64,000 nt of DNA from JAGOMW01 sp964644075 (GCA_964644075.1 CAZXUQ010000002.1:124001-188000), one strand, 5' to 3'. Numbered from the stretch's first letter, positions 10,253 through 19,627 are shown. The notes: generated by a model from the letters alone, not told the origin. A program made the numbers and translations.

Positions 10253-13200
10253 CTATTCCTTCACCACGATAGAAAGCATCTTATTCGGGATATAGATTTC
10301 TTTTACGAGGGTTTTTCACTCTATCCATTTCATGATGTCTGGGTTCTCGTGCGCGAGTGATGAGACCTCTTCCTGCATGACTCAGTTAAGACACGTGAGC
10401 GTGCCTCGGAGTTTTCCGTTCACCTGGACAGCGATCGTGACCTCATCATCGACGAGCATGAAGTCATCATACTCTGGCCAGTCTGCCATATAGATCGACT
10501 CTGTCTTTCCGATACTCGCCCAGAGCTCCTCTGCCATATGCGGAGCAAATGGATGGAGCATGATCGCGAATTTTTCTTTCCACTCGAGGATCCACTCAGG
10601 GTCCGTCGGGAGTCACTCGCTCTGGAGGATCATGAGTGCTGTGATCGCTGTATTGAACTTGTATCCGACGATATCTTCACCGACTTTTTTCACCGTTTTG
10701 TGGAGGAGCTTCATTGCTTTCATCTCATCTTTTGCGATATTGCGCCCCTCGACGAAGGTCGCATATGCCTTATCGAGAAATCGCCTCACTCAGATGATCG
10801 CATCAGGGTTCCATGGTGCTGTGTCAGTAAATGCTGCCATGCTCATCTCATAGAGACGAAGTGTATCAGCACCGTACTCTCGCACGATATCATTTGGATT
10901 GATGACATTTTTGAGAGATTTCGACATTTTCGCGACGACCTGTTTTACTTCTTTTCCTGTTTGTTTTTCGAAATATTTCCCATCACGCTCCTCGACGAGG
11001 TCGACAGCGACGAGTCCACCATCCGCGCGCTCATAGGCATATGCGAGGATCATCCCTACATTGGTGAGCTTCTGGAATGGTTCCCGAGTCGGCACAACTC
11101 AGGCATCAAAAAGTACCTTGTGCCAAAAGCGTGCATAGAGGAGATGGAGGACAGCGTGCTCAGCGCCACCGACATATTCATCGACGATCCCCCAGTACTC
11201 AAGTGCTTCTTTACCCGCGAGTGCATCTGGGTTTCGAGGATCCATATAGCGGAGATAGTACCAGCAGCTTCCTCACCACTGTGGCATCGTGTTGGTCTCG
11301 CGTTTTCCACTGAGATTATCTGCAAGTCGTACATTCACCCAGTCAGGCACAGTCGCAAGTGGTGACTGTCCATCCCCTGCTGGCTCGTATTTTTCGACAT
11401 TTGGCAGAGTGAGTGGGAGTGTCGGATCGATGATGATCTTCGAATAGAGTCAGTCATAGATCTCTGAGATAGTGTCATAGCTATATGATAAATCAGATAC
11501 TTCTCGTACTATACATAAACTTTCAATTCAGTTTTGTTTGTTAACAAAAGCATCGCCATTTTTAGCTACCCTATAAACATTTGAAACTCCATTATCGAAA
11601 ACTGGAAGACTCGCATAATCCTCATGACTGATATGAATGAGCGGGATCGGCTCTCCCCAGTATCGCTGGCGGCTAAATAACCAATCACGCAGTTTATAAT
11701 TCACTTTTCTTTTTCAAAATCCTTCTTTTTCTGCTTTTTCAGTGAGAATTTTGCGAGCTTCTGAAGAAGAAAGCCCATCATAGAGACCAGACTGGACAAG
11801 ATACCCATCATCTGGAGTAGGTCTTATACCTTGGAGAAAAGTTTTCCATGCATCAGCATGAACTTTCCAGGTAATTTTACTTTCTATCTCTTCTTTGGTG
11901 TACCAGGTCATGGTATGTCTTCACTCTTCCACCTCAGAAGGTACTCGGTTTTCAGAAAGCAATCGCACATGAAAAAATTGTCCCCATGACTCTTGGTTTT
12001 TTCCCTTTGGTACACGGTATCAAAAAGAGCCTAAATATGTACCTCCCACTGGCGAAACTATTTCGATTTCTGTATATCATGTTTCTTCTCTCACCTCCTT
12101 GGCAATAGTAGCAGCTTCAGTATCACCATCTTCTATTCATCATCAAATAAAATGAACTGAGACTCCATTTCCCTCATCGAGCAAAAGAAATTCCCCTCGA
12201 GAGTTTTCAAGAATTACATCCACAACATGCCGTGTTACCGTTTCTACTCCAGGTCTTGGTTTATGCTCATCTACATATACATACTTTGATCGGATACTTT
12301 GTTTTATCGGTAAATCATATTTCTTCGCGAACTCAAAATCCCGATCATCATGCGCAGGCACTGCCATCACTGCACCGGTACCAAAATGCCCAAGGACATA
12401 GTCCGCGATCCAGAGTGGAACTGACTCACCACTATATGGATTGACGACATATGAGCCAGTGAAAACTCCTGTTTTCTCCTTATTATCGGCAGTGCGATCC
12501 TGATCAGACTTACTTTTGACTTCCTCGATATATTTCGTGCAGTCGGCACGATGCTCATCTGTGATGAACTCGTCTACCTGAGGATGGTCAGGTGCGAGGA
12601 CTGCATAGGTCATACCATAGACAGTATCCACTCGGGTCGTGTAGACGCGGATATTTGGAACAATATATTCAGAAAGTGCATCAAACCTAGCATAATTGTC
12701 ACTCTCAAGGAAATGTCCAGCATTTTGTACCACAGTATAGGGAGTACCGATAGCCTCAAAGTGTTTTTTTGCTTGAGTAGGAATTATGTATTCGTCATTT
12801 TCAGAGAGAAATACATGCCAATCTGAAACATTTTTTCTAATTTTTTCCGGATTATAATTTTTTCTCATCGAAGCGGATCATATATCCCATCCAGTTGCTT
12901 CCTTACTCCAGTTTACATGATCAACAAGTCAATTAAAAATAGGTGCTACACAAATAAGTTTTCCGATTTTTTTATCGAGCCTCTCAACAAAATGCATACC
13001 AAGAAAACCTCACATAGAGTGCCCGATAATAACAGATCTTTCATCCAGCCTGTCCTTGTACTGTTCGAGAAATGCGAGTTGTTTTTCGAGGTCGGGAGCA
13101 TTATTCCCAGGAAGTTGCTCCATAATAACCTCGTAACCTACAGATTCTAGGTCTTTTTTGAGTGGAGTCATCCAGTGCCAGATCGTACGATCTTCTGCAT

Positions 13201-13951
13201 CATCCCACCCATGAAGGAGAAGGGCTAGAGGCTTATTTTCCATTTTTTTCATCATTCGAAACTCACATCCTTCACTCTTCCCGATCCAGTTGCGTTGCAT
13301 TTCCTTGATCCCCTCTGGCCAGTCGAGACTATCGAGGTCAGAGATGAGACGATCTGCGTACTCCGTGATTTTGAGTACCCACTGACGGATCGGGCGACGC
13401 TCGACACGCGTCCCACATCGATCACAGGTATTATCAGAGAGGACTTCTTCATTCGCGAGTCCAGTCTTACACGATGGACAGTAGTTGATCGGGAGGTCTT
13501 GCTCGTAGGCGAGTCATCGACGGAAAAGCTCGAGAAATATCCACTGAGTCCACTTATAGTACTCTGGATCGGTCGTATCGACCATACGATCCCAGTCATA
13601 GGAAAACCCGAGATTTTTCATCTGCTCGGTAAATGTGGCGATATTTTCAGCGGTCGTGATCGCCGGATGGGTTCCTGTCTTGATCGCGTAGTTCTCAGCT
13701 GGTAGACCAAATGCATCAAATCCCATCGGATGAAGGACGTTATGACCTTTCGCATGGTAGTATCGGCTGACGATATCAGTCGCTGTGTACCCCTTCGGGT
13801 GCCCGACATGCAGTCCTGCTCCACTCGGGTAAGGGAACATATCGAGGATATATTTTTTTGGCTTATCAGTCGTGTTTTCAGTGCGAAAAGTATGGTTCTC
13901 TTCCCAAAATTTTTGCCATTTTTTCTCGAGAGCGATATGATCGTAGGGCAT
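10253..13951 (-). CDS. leuS: Leucyl-tRNA synthetase with in-frame alpha/beta-hydrolase and Nudix domain insertions
   Basis: 1232 residues against about 800-880 for the family. The core is complete: HIGH-type LHVGHPKGYT, zinc motif NYCPSCKTG...CDRCGT, editing-domain VYTTRVDT (434-443) and GTGAVMAVPAHDDRDFEF (524-541), KMSKS at 1008-1012 and the anticodon-binding C-terminus. After GKSEGCEFR (224-232) comes an RBBP9/YdeN-like alpha/beta hydrolase (about 237-431) with LLLHGWDD, nucleophile elbow GHSMGG (Ser312), Asp386 in SENDEY and His413 in NAGHF, a full triad. A Nudix domain lies at about 568-712, its box at 604-626 (GGIEDGDTEAATIAKEVREE). A further 60 or so atypical residues sit at about 783-840. 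I walked the frame codon by codon through the first two insertions, the third and their junctions: no TAA or TAG. Gly314 and Gly603, both in motifs, are TGA. The insertions look more AT-rich than the core. Confidence 0.93.
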
Positions 13952-14004
13952 AAATACGTATTAAGATAGATCCAATATAGGAAAAAACGGAAAAAAGACA
14001 ACAA

Positions 14005-14030
14005 AAAATCCCTCCGAACGGAGGGATTTT
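14005..14030 (-). terminator. Terminator of the pilin gene
   Basis: A near-perfect stem, AAAATCCCTCCG / CGGAGGGATTTT with a two-base loop, lies 12 bp past the pilin stop on the minus strand and is followed by T-rich sequence. It isolates the pilin transcript from leuS. Confidence 0.85.
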
Positions 14031-14041
14031 GATTTCATCGA

Positions 14042-14392
14042 TTAGTTTCCAGTAAGAGCACGGATAATAAATGTGACGATAAAGTATGCAAGCCACATAA
14101 CGACGATACCGATAATAACGTTGATGATCGTCTTGCGTCCGCTTTTGACTCTCTCTTCATCACCTCAGGCAGTCATGATCTGAAAACCAGCCCAAAGACA
14201 GTATGCAACAGCGACGAGTGTCACAAGACCGAGAAGGTTCGTAATCACACGAGTGATAGCAGTAAGAGCGTCTGTCTCGTTTCCTCCACGGAGCTCTGTA
14301 GGATCTTTTGTATTAAAATTCAGTGCTGCAAAAGAATTTTCTGCAACGAGGAACGTACCTGCGAGGGCGTAGAGGGATTTCGTAATAGACAT
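14042..14392 (-). CDS. TrbC/VirB2-like type IV secretion system pilin
   Basis: A 116-residue protein. Signal-like N-terminus (KSLYALAGTFLVAENSFA), then two membrane helices around an intracellular loop: LLGLVTLVAVAYCLWAGFQI, loop TAGGDEERVKSGRK, then NVIIGIVVMWLAYFIVTFI. This is the layout of T4SS-pilin family proteins common in CPR genomes. The start at 14392 is preferred over an upstream in-frame ATG at 14434 because it begins the signal peptide and lies below a strong promoter. No other T4SS gene is nearby. Confidence 0.82.
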
Positions 14393-14424
14393 AAGAAATG
14401 AATGAAATAATAAATGACAGCGAT

Positions 14425-14453
14425 ATGATAGCATTCTCTGGTCTCGAAGTCAA
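14425..14453 (-). promoter_or_regulatory. Sigma70-like promoter of the pilin gene
   Basis: On the minus strand, TTGACT and TATCAT are separated by 17 bp, about 33 bp before the pilin ATG at 14392. This places transcription start just upstream of that ATG and argues against the longer reading frame. Confidence 0.7.
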
Positions 14454-14482
14454 GAGATTTTTCGAAAATCATCCAAAAAAAG

Positions 14483-14515
14483 AAAAAATCCCCACTGACC
14501 ATGGAGATTTTTTTT
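14483..14515 (-). terminator. Terminator of the rpsF-ssb-rpsR operon
   Basis: AAAAAATCCCCA pairs with TGGAGATTTTTT (one mismatch), followed by T residues on the minus strand, about 60 bp past the rpsR stop. Confidence 0.7.
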
Positions 14516-14575
14516 AAAGCTTTGGAACCAAAAGAGTGGGAGTAAAAGGCGTGACCGCGCCTGCTCTTTTCATGA

Positions 14576-14878
14576 TTATACTGCGACTCCTGCTTCATCG
14601 AGTGGAGCAGATACGACTGGAGCCTCACTCACTGGAGCGAGAGACGCACCAGATGGACGAGTGACTTCGAGGACGTATGGAAGGAGTGCCATGTAGCGAG
14701 CACGCTTGATAGCAGTCGCGAGTTTCTTTTGATTTGCGAGAGATACTCATGAGTAGTATCGTGGGACGATACGATTGAACTTTGTGAGATATTTTCGCAA
14801 AAGTGCTGTATCCTTGTAGTCGATGTGCTTAATTCCAGCCTCATCGATCGGACAAACTTTTTTCTTTTGAGTAGACAT
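14576..14878 (-). CDS. rpsR: 30S ribosomal protein S18
   Basis: A 100-residue protein. KKVCPIDEAGIKHIDYKDTA and LRKYLTKFNRIVPRY are the S18 core; LANQKKLATAIKRARYMALL and PYVL complete it. A C-terminal tail of about 25 residues rich in Ala, Pro and Val (SLAPVSEAPVVSAPLDEAG) extends beyond the usual end. It is last in the rpsF-ssb-rpsR operon. The Gly after RYYS is TGA. Confidence 0.96.
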
Positions 14879-14895
14879 AAGAGAGGGGTAAAATA

Positions 14896-15312
14896 TTAGA
14901 ATTTATCATCGAGATCAGAGAAATCATCCATATCATCCGTCATATCATGAGCAATACCAGCCTCTTCGAAGTCTTCACGCTTTGAGAGGAAGATCATCTG
15001 TCCGACGACCACTTCAGTTTTGTGGAGCTTCGTACCATCTTCTTTATCGATGATGCGAGTCTTGAGACGACCCTCGATGTAGACGAGTTTCCCTTTGACG
15101 AGAAATTTTTCTGCTTGTTCTGCGAGAGGACCCCAGGCAACACAGTTTGTGTATTCTGCCTCGGAAAGCGACTCTCCAGTAGGTGACTTATAGTAACGGT
15201 TGGTTGCGACAGTGAATGTAGCGATTTTCTTATCAGCTCCAGCTCACGTCACTTTGACGAATGGATCTTTCGTAATATTTCCGATCAGGATAACTTTATT
15301 GACTGTTCTCAT
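14896..15312 (-). CDS. ssb: Single-stranded DNA-binding protein
   Basis: A 138-residue OB-fold protein. MRTVNKVILIGNITKDPFVK, IATFTVATNRYYKSPTGE and NCVAWGPLAEQAEKFLVKGK are typical SSB strands, and YIEGRLKTR follows. The C-terminus is acidic (DDMDDFSDLDDKF), like the interaction tip of SSB proteins. Lies between rpsF and rpsR as in most bacteria. The Gly in KVTGAGAD is TGA. Confidence 0.96.
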
Positions 15313-15330
15313 AGGAGAATAATGATAGTA

Positions 15331-15615
15331 TTAAGCTTCGATACGAGTGAACATATATCTCCAGATATCTTTCTTGAGATTGTAGTTTGCGGAGACAGTA
15401 TTAAAATCTCCTGCTTTCTCGAGAGTGTAGAGGAGGTAGTATCCTGTCTGTGAACCGTGGATACGGTATGCGAGCTTTTGCTCTCCTGGGTGTGCGGAAG
15501 AAACAATCTTCCCGTCGTGATCAGTAATCTCACGCTCGACAGTAGAGATAAGCGCTGTACGCTCGTCCTCTGTGAGAGCAGGATTGAGGATCATCATGAG
15601 TTCGTATTTTTTCAT
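15331..15615 (-). CDS. rpsF: 30S ribosomal protein S6
   Basis: A 94-residue protein, full length. MKKYELMMILNPALTEDE, HPGEQKLAYRIHGSQTGYYL and NLKKDIWRYMFTRIEA match the S6 fold (with LAYxI and the late RYM). It is first gene of the rpsF-ssb-rpsR operon, with a good promoter upstream. S6 and S18 assemble together in the 30S platform. Confidence 0.97.
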   Translation of the reverse strand: MKKYELMMILNPALTEDERTALISTVEREITDHDGKIVSSAHPGEQKLAYRIHGSQTGYYLLYTLEKAGDFNTVSANYNLKKDIWRYMFTRIEA

Positions 15616-15693
15616 AGAATCCTATGGGTTATATCTTACTATCTAAAGTAGCAAGAAGGATATAAAATACATTTTGACCAAAAATGCAGGCGG

Positions 15694-15721
15694 ATTATAG
15701 AGAGATCGTCCTAAAAAGCAA
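15694..15721 (-). promoter_or_regulatory. Promoter of the rpsF-ssb-rpsR operon
   Basis: On the minus strand TTGCTT and a perfect TATAAT are spaced by 16 bp. The leader between this site and rpsF is about 75 bp and begins with a CCG run, which could be part of an S6:S18 autoregulatory site, but I see no convincing fold. Confidence 0.65.
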
Positions 15722-15803
15722 AACTTTTTTTATATGAGAAAGTAAAATCGGCAAGAGAAAGAATTTGCGAGAAAAAAAGTGATGTGATAGGATAGTTTTA
15801 GTG

Positions 15804-16172
15804 ATGAGTGATCGGATGGAAGTTATAAGAACTCCTTATCGCCTCTGTCTCGTACCTCATCTCGAGCTTTCTATTTTCATAGCTCCCATTCGAGATATGC
15901 CTCGCTCTTCCAAATCTTCTCCTCGTCTCAAAGAACTCTTCGGTAGTACTGATGATCGAGAGGTTAGCCGTAAGCTCATCGCTAAACTTCTCCAGTATAA
16001 CATGCAGTACGAAGAGATCACGAAAGTGATACTTTCACATACAGAACGAGCATTTCTCGATGCGCGCCTCATCACACTCGAGGATTACTACAAGGAGCTC
16101 CAAAATAAGAAAAAATCTGAAGTCGAAGCATTTCTTGCCTCGATCCCAGATTATGAGATGAAAAAAGTATAA
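15804..16172 (+). CDS. Possible TrpR/YerC-like helix-turn-helix protein
   Basis: A 122-residue protein. The stretch SSPRLKELFGSTDDREVSRK then LIAKLLQYNMQYEEITKVI resembles the TrpR/YerC fold, in which an ERE-R segment precedes a helix-turn-helix, but the recognition helix is not clear, so this is tentative. A GTG directly precedes the ATG chosen. It is flanked by an upstream ribosomal operon on the other strand and a shared hairpin terminator downstream. Confidence 0.6.
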   Translation: MSDRMEVIRTPYRLCLVPHLELSIFIAPIRDMPRSSKSSPRLKELFGSTDDREVSRKLIAKLLQYNMQYEEITKVILSHTERAFLDARLITLEDYYKELQNKKKSEVEAFLASIPDYEMKKV

Positions 16173-16201
16173 AAAATCCCTCAATCTGGAGGGATTTTTT
16201 T
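16171..16201. terminator. Bidirectional terminator
   Basis: AAAAAATCCCTC and GAGGGATTTTTT form a stem with A- and T-runs on both sides. It lies between two convergent genes (the gene ending 16172 and rpmG ending 16216) and can serve both. Confidence 0.85.
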
Positions 16202-16215
16202 GAAACTCATCAAAA

Positions 16216-16386
16216 TTACTTTACATCCTTAAATGTAAAATCTACATGCTTGCGGAGCTTCTTGTCGTACTTGCGGAGGACGAGCTTCTCACCTGCTGGG
16301 AGATTTTTCTTGTTGACTGGGTAGACGTACCATGAGAGTTTGCTCTCTGATTTTCCGATCTGAAATGTTGTTTTTCCTTTTGCCAT
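16216..16386 (-). CDS. rpmG: 50S ribosomal protein L33
   Basis: A 56-residue protein. The C-terminal half EKLVLRKYDKKLRKHVDFTF matches the L33 signature (LRKYDPxLRKHVxY). The usual zinc-binding cysteines are absent, so it is a Cys-free L33; such forms exist. The N-terminal MAKGKTTFQIGKSESKLSWY replaces the usual start. It is divergent from obg. Confidence 0.9.
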   Translation of the reverse strand: MAKGKTTFQIGKSESKLSWYVYPVNKKNLPAGEKLVLRKYDKKLRKHVDFTFKDVK

Positions 16387-16503
16387 AAAATTTAGTGTAA
16401 ACGAAGAATGCTTGCATCATATAGAAATTTTTTATTTTGCAAGTTTGTTTTTGCTTTTTGTGCTTTTTTTTGTATATTGCCCGTGTTTTTAACGCACCAA
16501 AAA

Positions 16504-17895
16504 ATGTTTATCGATGAAGTCATACTTACGCTCAAGGCTGGTAAATGAGGCGACGGGATCGTATCATGGAGAAAAGAAAAATATATCCCAAAATGAGGGC
16601 CCTATGGAGGTGACGGGGGAAAATGAGGTGACGTAACCCTGAGGGCTACCACACATGAGACGACACTCGTACGATTTCGCCATACGAAAGTACTCAAAGC
16701 CGACGATGGAGAAAAATGAGGGAACCAAGAAATGCACGGAGCAAGCGCTCCTGACATGATCGTCGAAGTGCCTGTCGGGACACTCGTGACTGACGCAGAG
16801 GATGGATCAGTGATCTGCGACCTCACCAGATGAGGAGAGGAATTCGTCATCTGTGAGGGTGGACGTGGAGGATATGGAAATGCACACTTCCCTTCCTCGA
16901 CTCGTCAGGCTCCAGCATTTGCCGAGCTCGGGGATAGTGGTGACATCCGCGAAGTGAAGCTCGAACTCAAACTCGTCGCTGATGTATGACTCGTCGGACT
17001 CCCGAACGCTGGAAAATCCACCGTCATCCAATCAATCACTAATGTAAAACCAAAAATCGCGGACTACGCCTTCACGACACTCATCCCCAATCTCGGTGTG
17101 ATGGAGTGGAAGGGTCGATCTCTCGTCATCGAGGATGTACCAGGACTCATCGAGGGTGCGAGTGAAGGAAAAGGACTCGGATTCCAATTTCTCAAACATA
17201 TCGACCGATGTCGCGTGATCGTCCATCTCATCGATGCAAGTGCAGGGGAAGAAACAATCGTCGAGAACTACCAAGTCATCCGCAAAGAGCTCGAAAACTG
17301 GAACGAAGACATGGCAAAAAAAGATGAACTCATCGTCCTCTCGAAAGCTGACATCTGCGATCCTGATATGCTCACGGAGATGGTCTCGTATTTCGAAAAA
17401 CATACTGGAAAAAAAGTCGCACTCACTATCTCAGCTGGAGCCTATATCCGTACTGATGATCTAAGGGATCTCCTCCTCACCAAAATCCCCGAAGACAAAA
17501 CGCTCCCAAAAGAACTATCAGAAGACAGTGAAGGATATCTCATCGAGGATACGGAAGCAAATGTGAAAGTGTACGATCTCAAAAGAAAAGCAGATCCAAA
17601 ACGCTGTCATATCACGAAGCGTGATGACGGTGACTATGAGGTCACCTGAGAGCGCATCGAGGAGATCGCTCGTATGACAGATCTCCGCTATATCGACTGA
17701 GTGAATCGTATCTATGACGTGATGGAAAAACTCGGCGTCATCCGCAAAATCAAAGCTATGGTTATGAGCGAGATGGTCGAGGGGCATACTGGATTTTTCG
17801 AGGGAGAAGATGATATCCCATCACCGAGCGTATGGATATCAGGGAAGAAATTTTCTCTCGAGAATATCATCTTCATGCGAGGAGAACGAGAATAA
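16504..17895 (+). CDS. obgE: Obg-family GTPase
   Basis: A 463-residue protein. The Gly-rich Obg fold (GGDGIVSWRREKYIPKGGP, GGRGGYGNAHF) is followed by a GTPase domain with P-loop GLVGLPNAGKST, switch region DYAFTTLIPNLG, G3 DVPGLIEGA and the NKxD region changed to LSKADI, then a C-terminal domain. Many of the glycines, including the first Gly of GLVG, are TGA. Obg proteins act in ribosome large-subunit assembly and stress control. Stop TAA. Confidence 0.95.
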
Positions 17896-17931
17896 AATTG
17901 AATTCTTTATCAAAATTCTTATAATCCTCAC

Positions 17932-18135
17932 ATGACAAGCGTAACATTCGACACACTTCCTGAGATACTGAAATGAAAAAAATTTAGAGATATATCTATG
18001 TTCTATTCTTTCATCATGGAACAAAATATCATCACTGAATTTTGAGAACTGCATCAAGATGATGTAACACCGACGATACAAGTAGCCTACGAGCAATCTC
18101 TCACAAAAAATCCTCTTTCACGAACGAATATTTAA
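17932..18135 (+). CDS. Small protein, possible antitoxin
   Basis: A 67-residue protein starting 36 bp after obg and ending 3 bp before a RelE-like gene. It begins MTSVTFDTLPEILKGKKFRD and shows no ribbon-helix-helix or helix-turn-helix. The antitoxin role is inferred only from position next to the toxin-like gene. Two Gly are TGA. Confidence 0.55.
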
Positions 18136-18138
18136 CCT

Positions 18139-18384
18139 ATGCGACCACGAGAAATCTACGAAGAAAGTGCTATAGAGGGATCTCTCCAGAAACGCTGACT
18201 CATAGAGCAGTATAAAAAAGCAAAGAAAAATATTCTCTCGTGAGAAAATACAAAAACATACTTCAAAGAACGACAACCAAAATGATCAGGAATATGGTAT
18301 TTCCGCATCAATAAGCAATTTCGAGCACTCTGAAGATTTGAGTGAGAAAATCTGATCGTGTTTTATATAGACAATCATCAGTAA
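18139..18384 (+). CDS. RelE/ParE-like toxin
   Basis: An 81-residue protein. The C-terminal half GIWYFRINKQFRALGRFEGE then LIVFYIDNHQ is typical of RelE/ParE-superfamily toxins (a strand with WxFRI, an R-A-L-G turn, and a final VxxIDxH). Known members cleave mRNA at the ribosome or poison gyrase; which applies here is unclear. At least five Gly are TGA, so a host with the standard code could not make it. It lies directly after the putative antitoxin. Confidence 0.65.
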
Positions 18385-18386
18385 AA

Positions 18387-18920
18387 ATGTCTCCCTCCGA
18401 AAATTCACATCCATGGGGAATGATACTATTCCTCGGACTACTCCTCATATACTCGATACAGTTTTTCACCTTCGGGATCAATGAAGAAGTCATGAATGCA
18501 TTTCTTCATTGGCCGAATCTCATCTTTCATGAGGCAGGTCATGTTATATTCATGCCATTTGGAGAATTTATGACGATCCTCGGAGGGAGTCTCTTCCAGT
18601 GTCTCCTCCCCGCGATACTTGCGATCGTATTTTGGAAACAAGAGGAGCCGAGTATGTATGGACTCATATTCGCGACGTGGTGGACTGGGCAAAATATGAC
18701 TGATGTCGCACTCTATATATCCGATGCGAGTGCTCGATCACTTCCGCTCATCGGTGGCATGAGTGAGGATGCGCATGACTGGGGAAATATCCTCACGATG
18801 CTCGATATGCTCCCCTACGACCATACTCTGGCACTGATCGTCCACTATGGTGGGATGGGACTTATGATATTCGCATTTCTCATCGGCGCAAAGATGATCG
18901 CAGGAGAGTATATTTCATAA
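18387..18920 (+). CDS. Membrane protein with HEAGH zinc-metallopeptidase motif
   Basis: A 177-residue polytopic membrane protein. LIFHEAGHVIFMPFGEF carries an HExxH-type motif within a membrane helix, as in the site-2-protease (M50) class, and HDWGNILTMLDMLPYDH could supply a further ligand. The family is annotated as putative peptidase; no substrate is known. The ATG at 18387 lies 2 bp past the toxin stop; a longer frame from 18342 overlaps the toxin and is less likely. Confidence 0.7.
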   Translation: MSPSENSHPWGMILFLGLLLIYSIQFFTFGINEEVMNAFLHWPNLIFHEAGHVIFMPFGEFMTILGGSLFQCLLPAILAIVFWKQEEPSMYGLIFATWWTGQNMTDVALYISDASARSLPLIGGMSEDAHDWGNILTMLDMLPYDHTLALIVHYGGMGLMIFAFLIGAKMIAGEYIS

Positions 18921-18926
18921 AATCTT

Positions 18927-18954
18927 TTGACTTCATATTATATTTTTATAATAT
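18927..18954 (+). promoter_or_regulatory. arsR-like promoter with overlapping operator 1
   Basis: TTGACT is followed by a -10-like TAATAT. The palindrome at 18935-18954, ATATTA-N8-TAATAT (fully ATATTATA-TTTT-TATAATAT), covers the spacer and the -10, so a bound repressor would block RNA polymerase. The same half-sites with the same 8-base spacer recur at two other places in this island. Confidence 0.7.
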
Positions 18955-18962
18955 GCTTTTAT

Positions 18963-18982
18963 ATATTACTTTTTTATAATAT
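18963..18982 (+). promoter_or_regulatory. Operator 2, directly before the ArsR start codon
   Basis: ATATTA (18963-18968), 8 bases, TAATAT (18977-18982), ending on the base before the ATG. It has the same half-sites and spacing as operator 1, 28 bp centre to centre. This supports negative autoregulation by the ArsR-family protein it precedes. Confidence 0.7.
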
Positions 18983-19270
18983 ATGCAGTCCATCGATATT
19001 CGTGCCGAGGAAGTCGCACATATCCTGAAGCTTCTCGCTCATCCGAAACGGTTTCTCATCCTCTGCAAGCTCAGAGAGTGACCGAAAACGGTATGAGATC
19101 TCGAGAAATATTGTAGCGTTAGCCAATCCCAACTCTCTCAATTTCTCATAAAAATGCGAGACGAGGGCATCCTCGAGAGTGAAAAACAATGACAGTATGT
19201 CTCCTACTCCATCCGTGATCCTCGTGTCATCGAGCTCATGAACTCGATGCAAAAAATATTTTGTAAATAA
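18983..19270 (+). CDS. ArsR-family repressor, BigR/SqrR-like persulfide sensor
   Basis: A 95-residue winged-helix repressor: VAHILKLLAHPKRFLILCKL, then SVSQSQLSQFLIKMRDEGIL (recognition helix), then VSYSIRDPRV. Cys28 and Cys94 are 66 residues apart, the same spacing as the redox cysteines I recall for SqrR and BigR, which form a disulfide or tetrasulfide on sensing persulfide and leave DNA. Cys44 is additional. The genes after it (rhodanese, glutaredoxin, ETHE1-like) fit that role. Three Gly are TGA. Confidence 0.82.
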
Positions 19271-19278
19271 TACTCCTC

Positions 19279-19623
19279 ATGCTGACTCTCACACCAAAAG
19301 AACTCAACTCACTCCTCGAAAAAACCCCAGACTCAATCGATCTCATGGATGTCCGTGGTACTGGAGAATATAGTGAAGTTCACATCCCAGGAGCCAGAAA
19401 TATCCCTCTCCACATACTCCCGATGAGGATGAATGAAATAGATAAAAACAAGCAAGTCATCTTCATCTGTCGATCCTGAGCCCGCTCTGCACAGGCGACG
19501 ATGTTCGCAGAAAAGTCAGGCATAAAAGGACACAACCTCACCTGAGGGATGAACGACTTCGAAAAAGCATTCCCCAGTGCTGTTGTCCACGGAGAAAAGA
19601 AAAAACTTTTTGGATTATTTTAG
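19279..19623 (+). CDS. Single-domain rhodanese (sulfurtransferase)
   Basis: A 114-residue protein. DLMDVRGTGEYSEVHIPGAR and NIPLHIL are the CH2A region; the active loop is ICRSGARS with Cys64, and the Gly is TGA. LTGGMNDFEKAFP is the usual C-terminal signature. Family members move sulfane sulfur from thiosulfate or persulfides. It begins 8 bp after the repressor, in one operon. Confidence 0.92.
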
Positions 19624-19627
19624 TGTA

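Noticed and set aside
10253..13951. leuS with neighbouring separate hydrolase and Nudix genes (operon instead of fusion)
   Set aside because: Codon-by-codon reading across the insertions and their junctions shows one unbroken frame without TAA or TAG and no internal start or ribosome site; LeuRS sequence resumes on both sides of each insertion.
16387..16503. Structured RNA in the T-rich gap between rpmG and obg
   Set aside because: Only about 115 bases with low complexity; consistent with two divergent promoters, no conserved fold seen.
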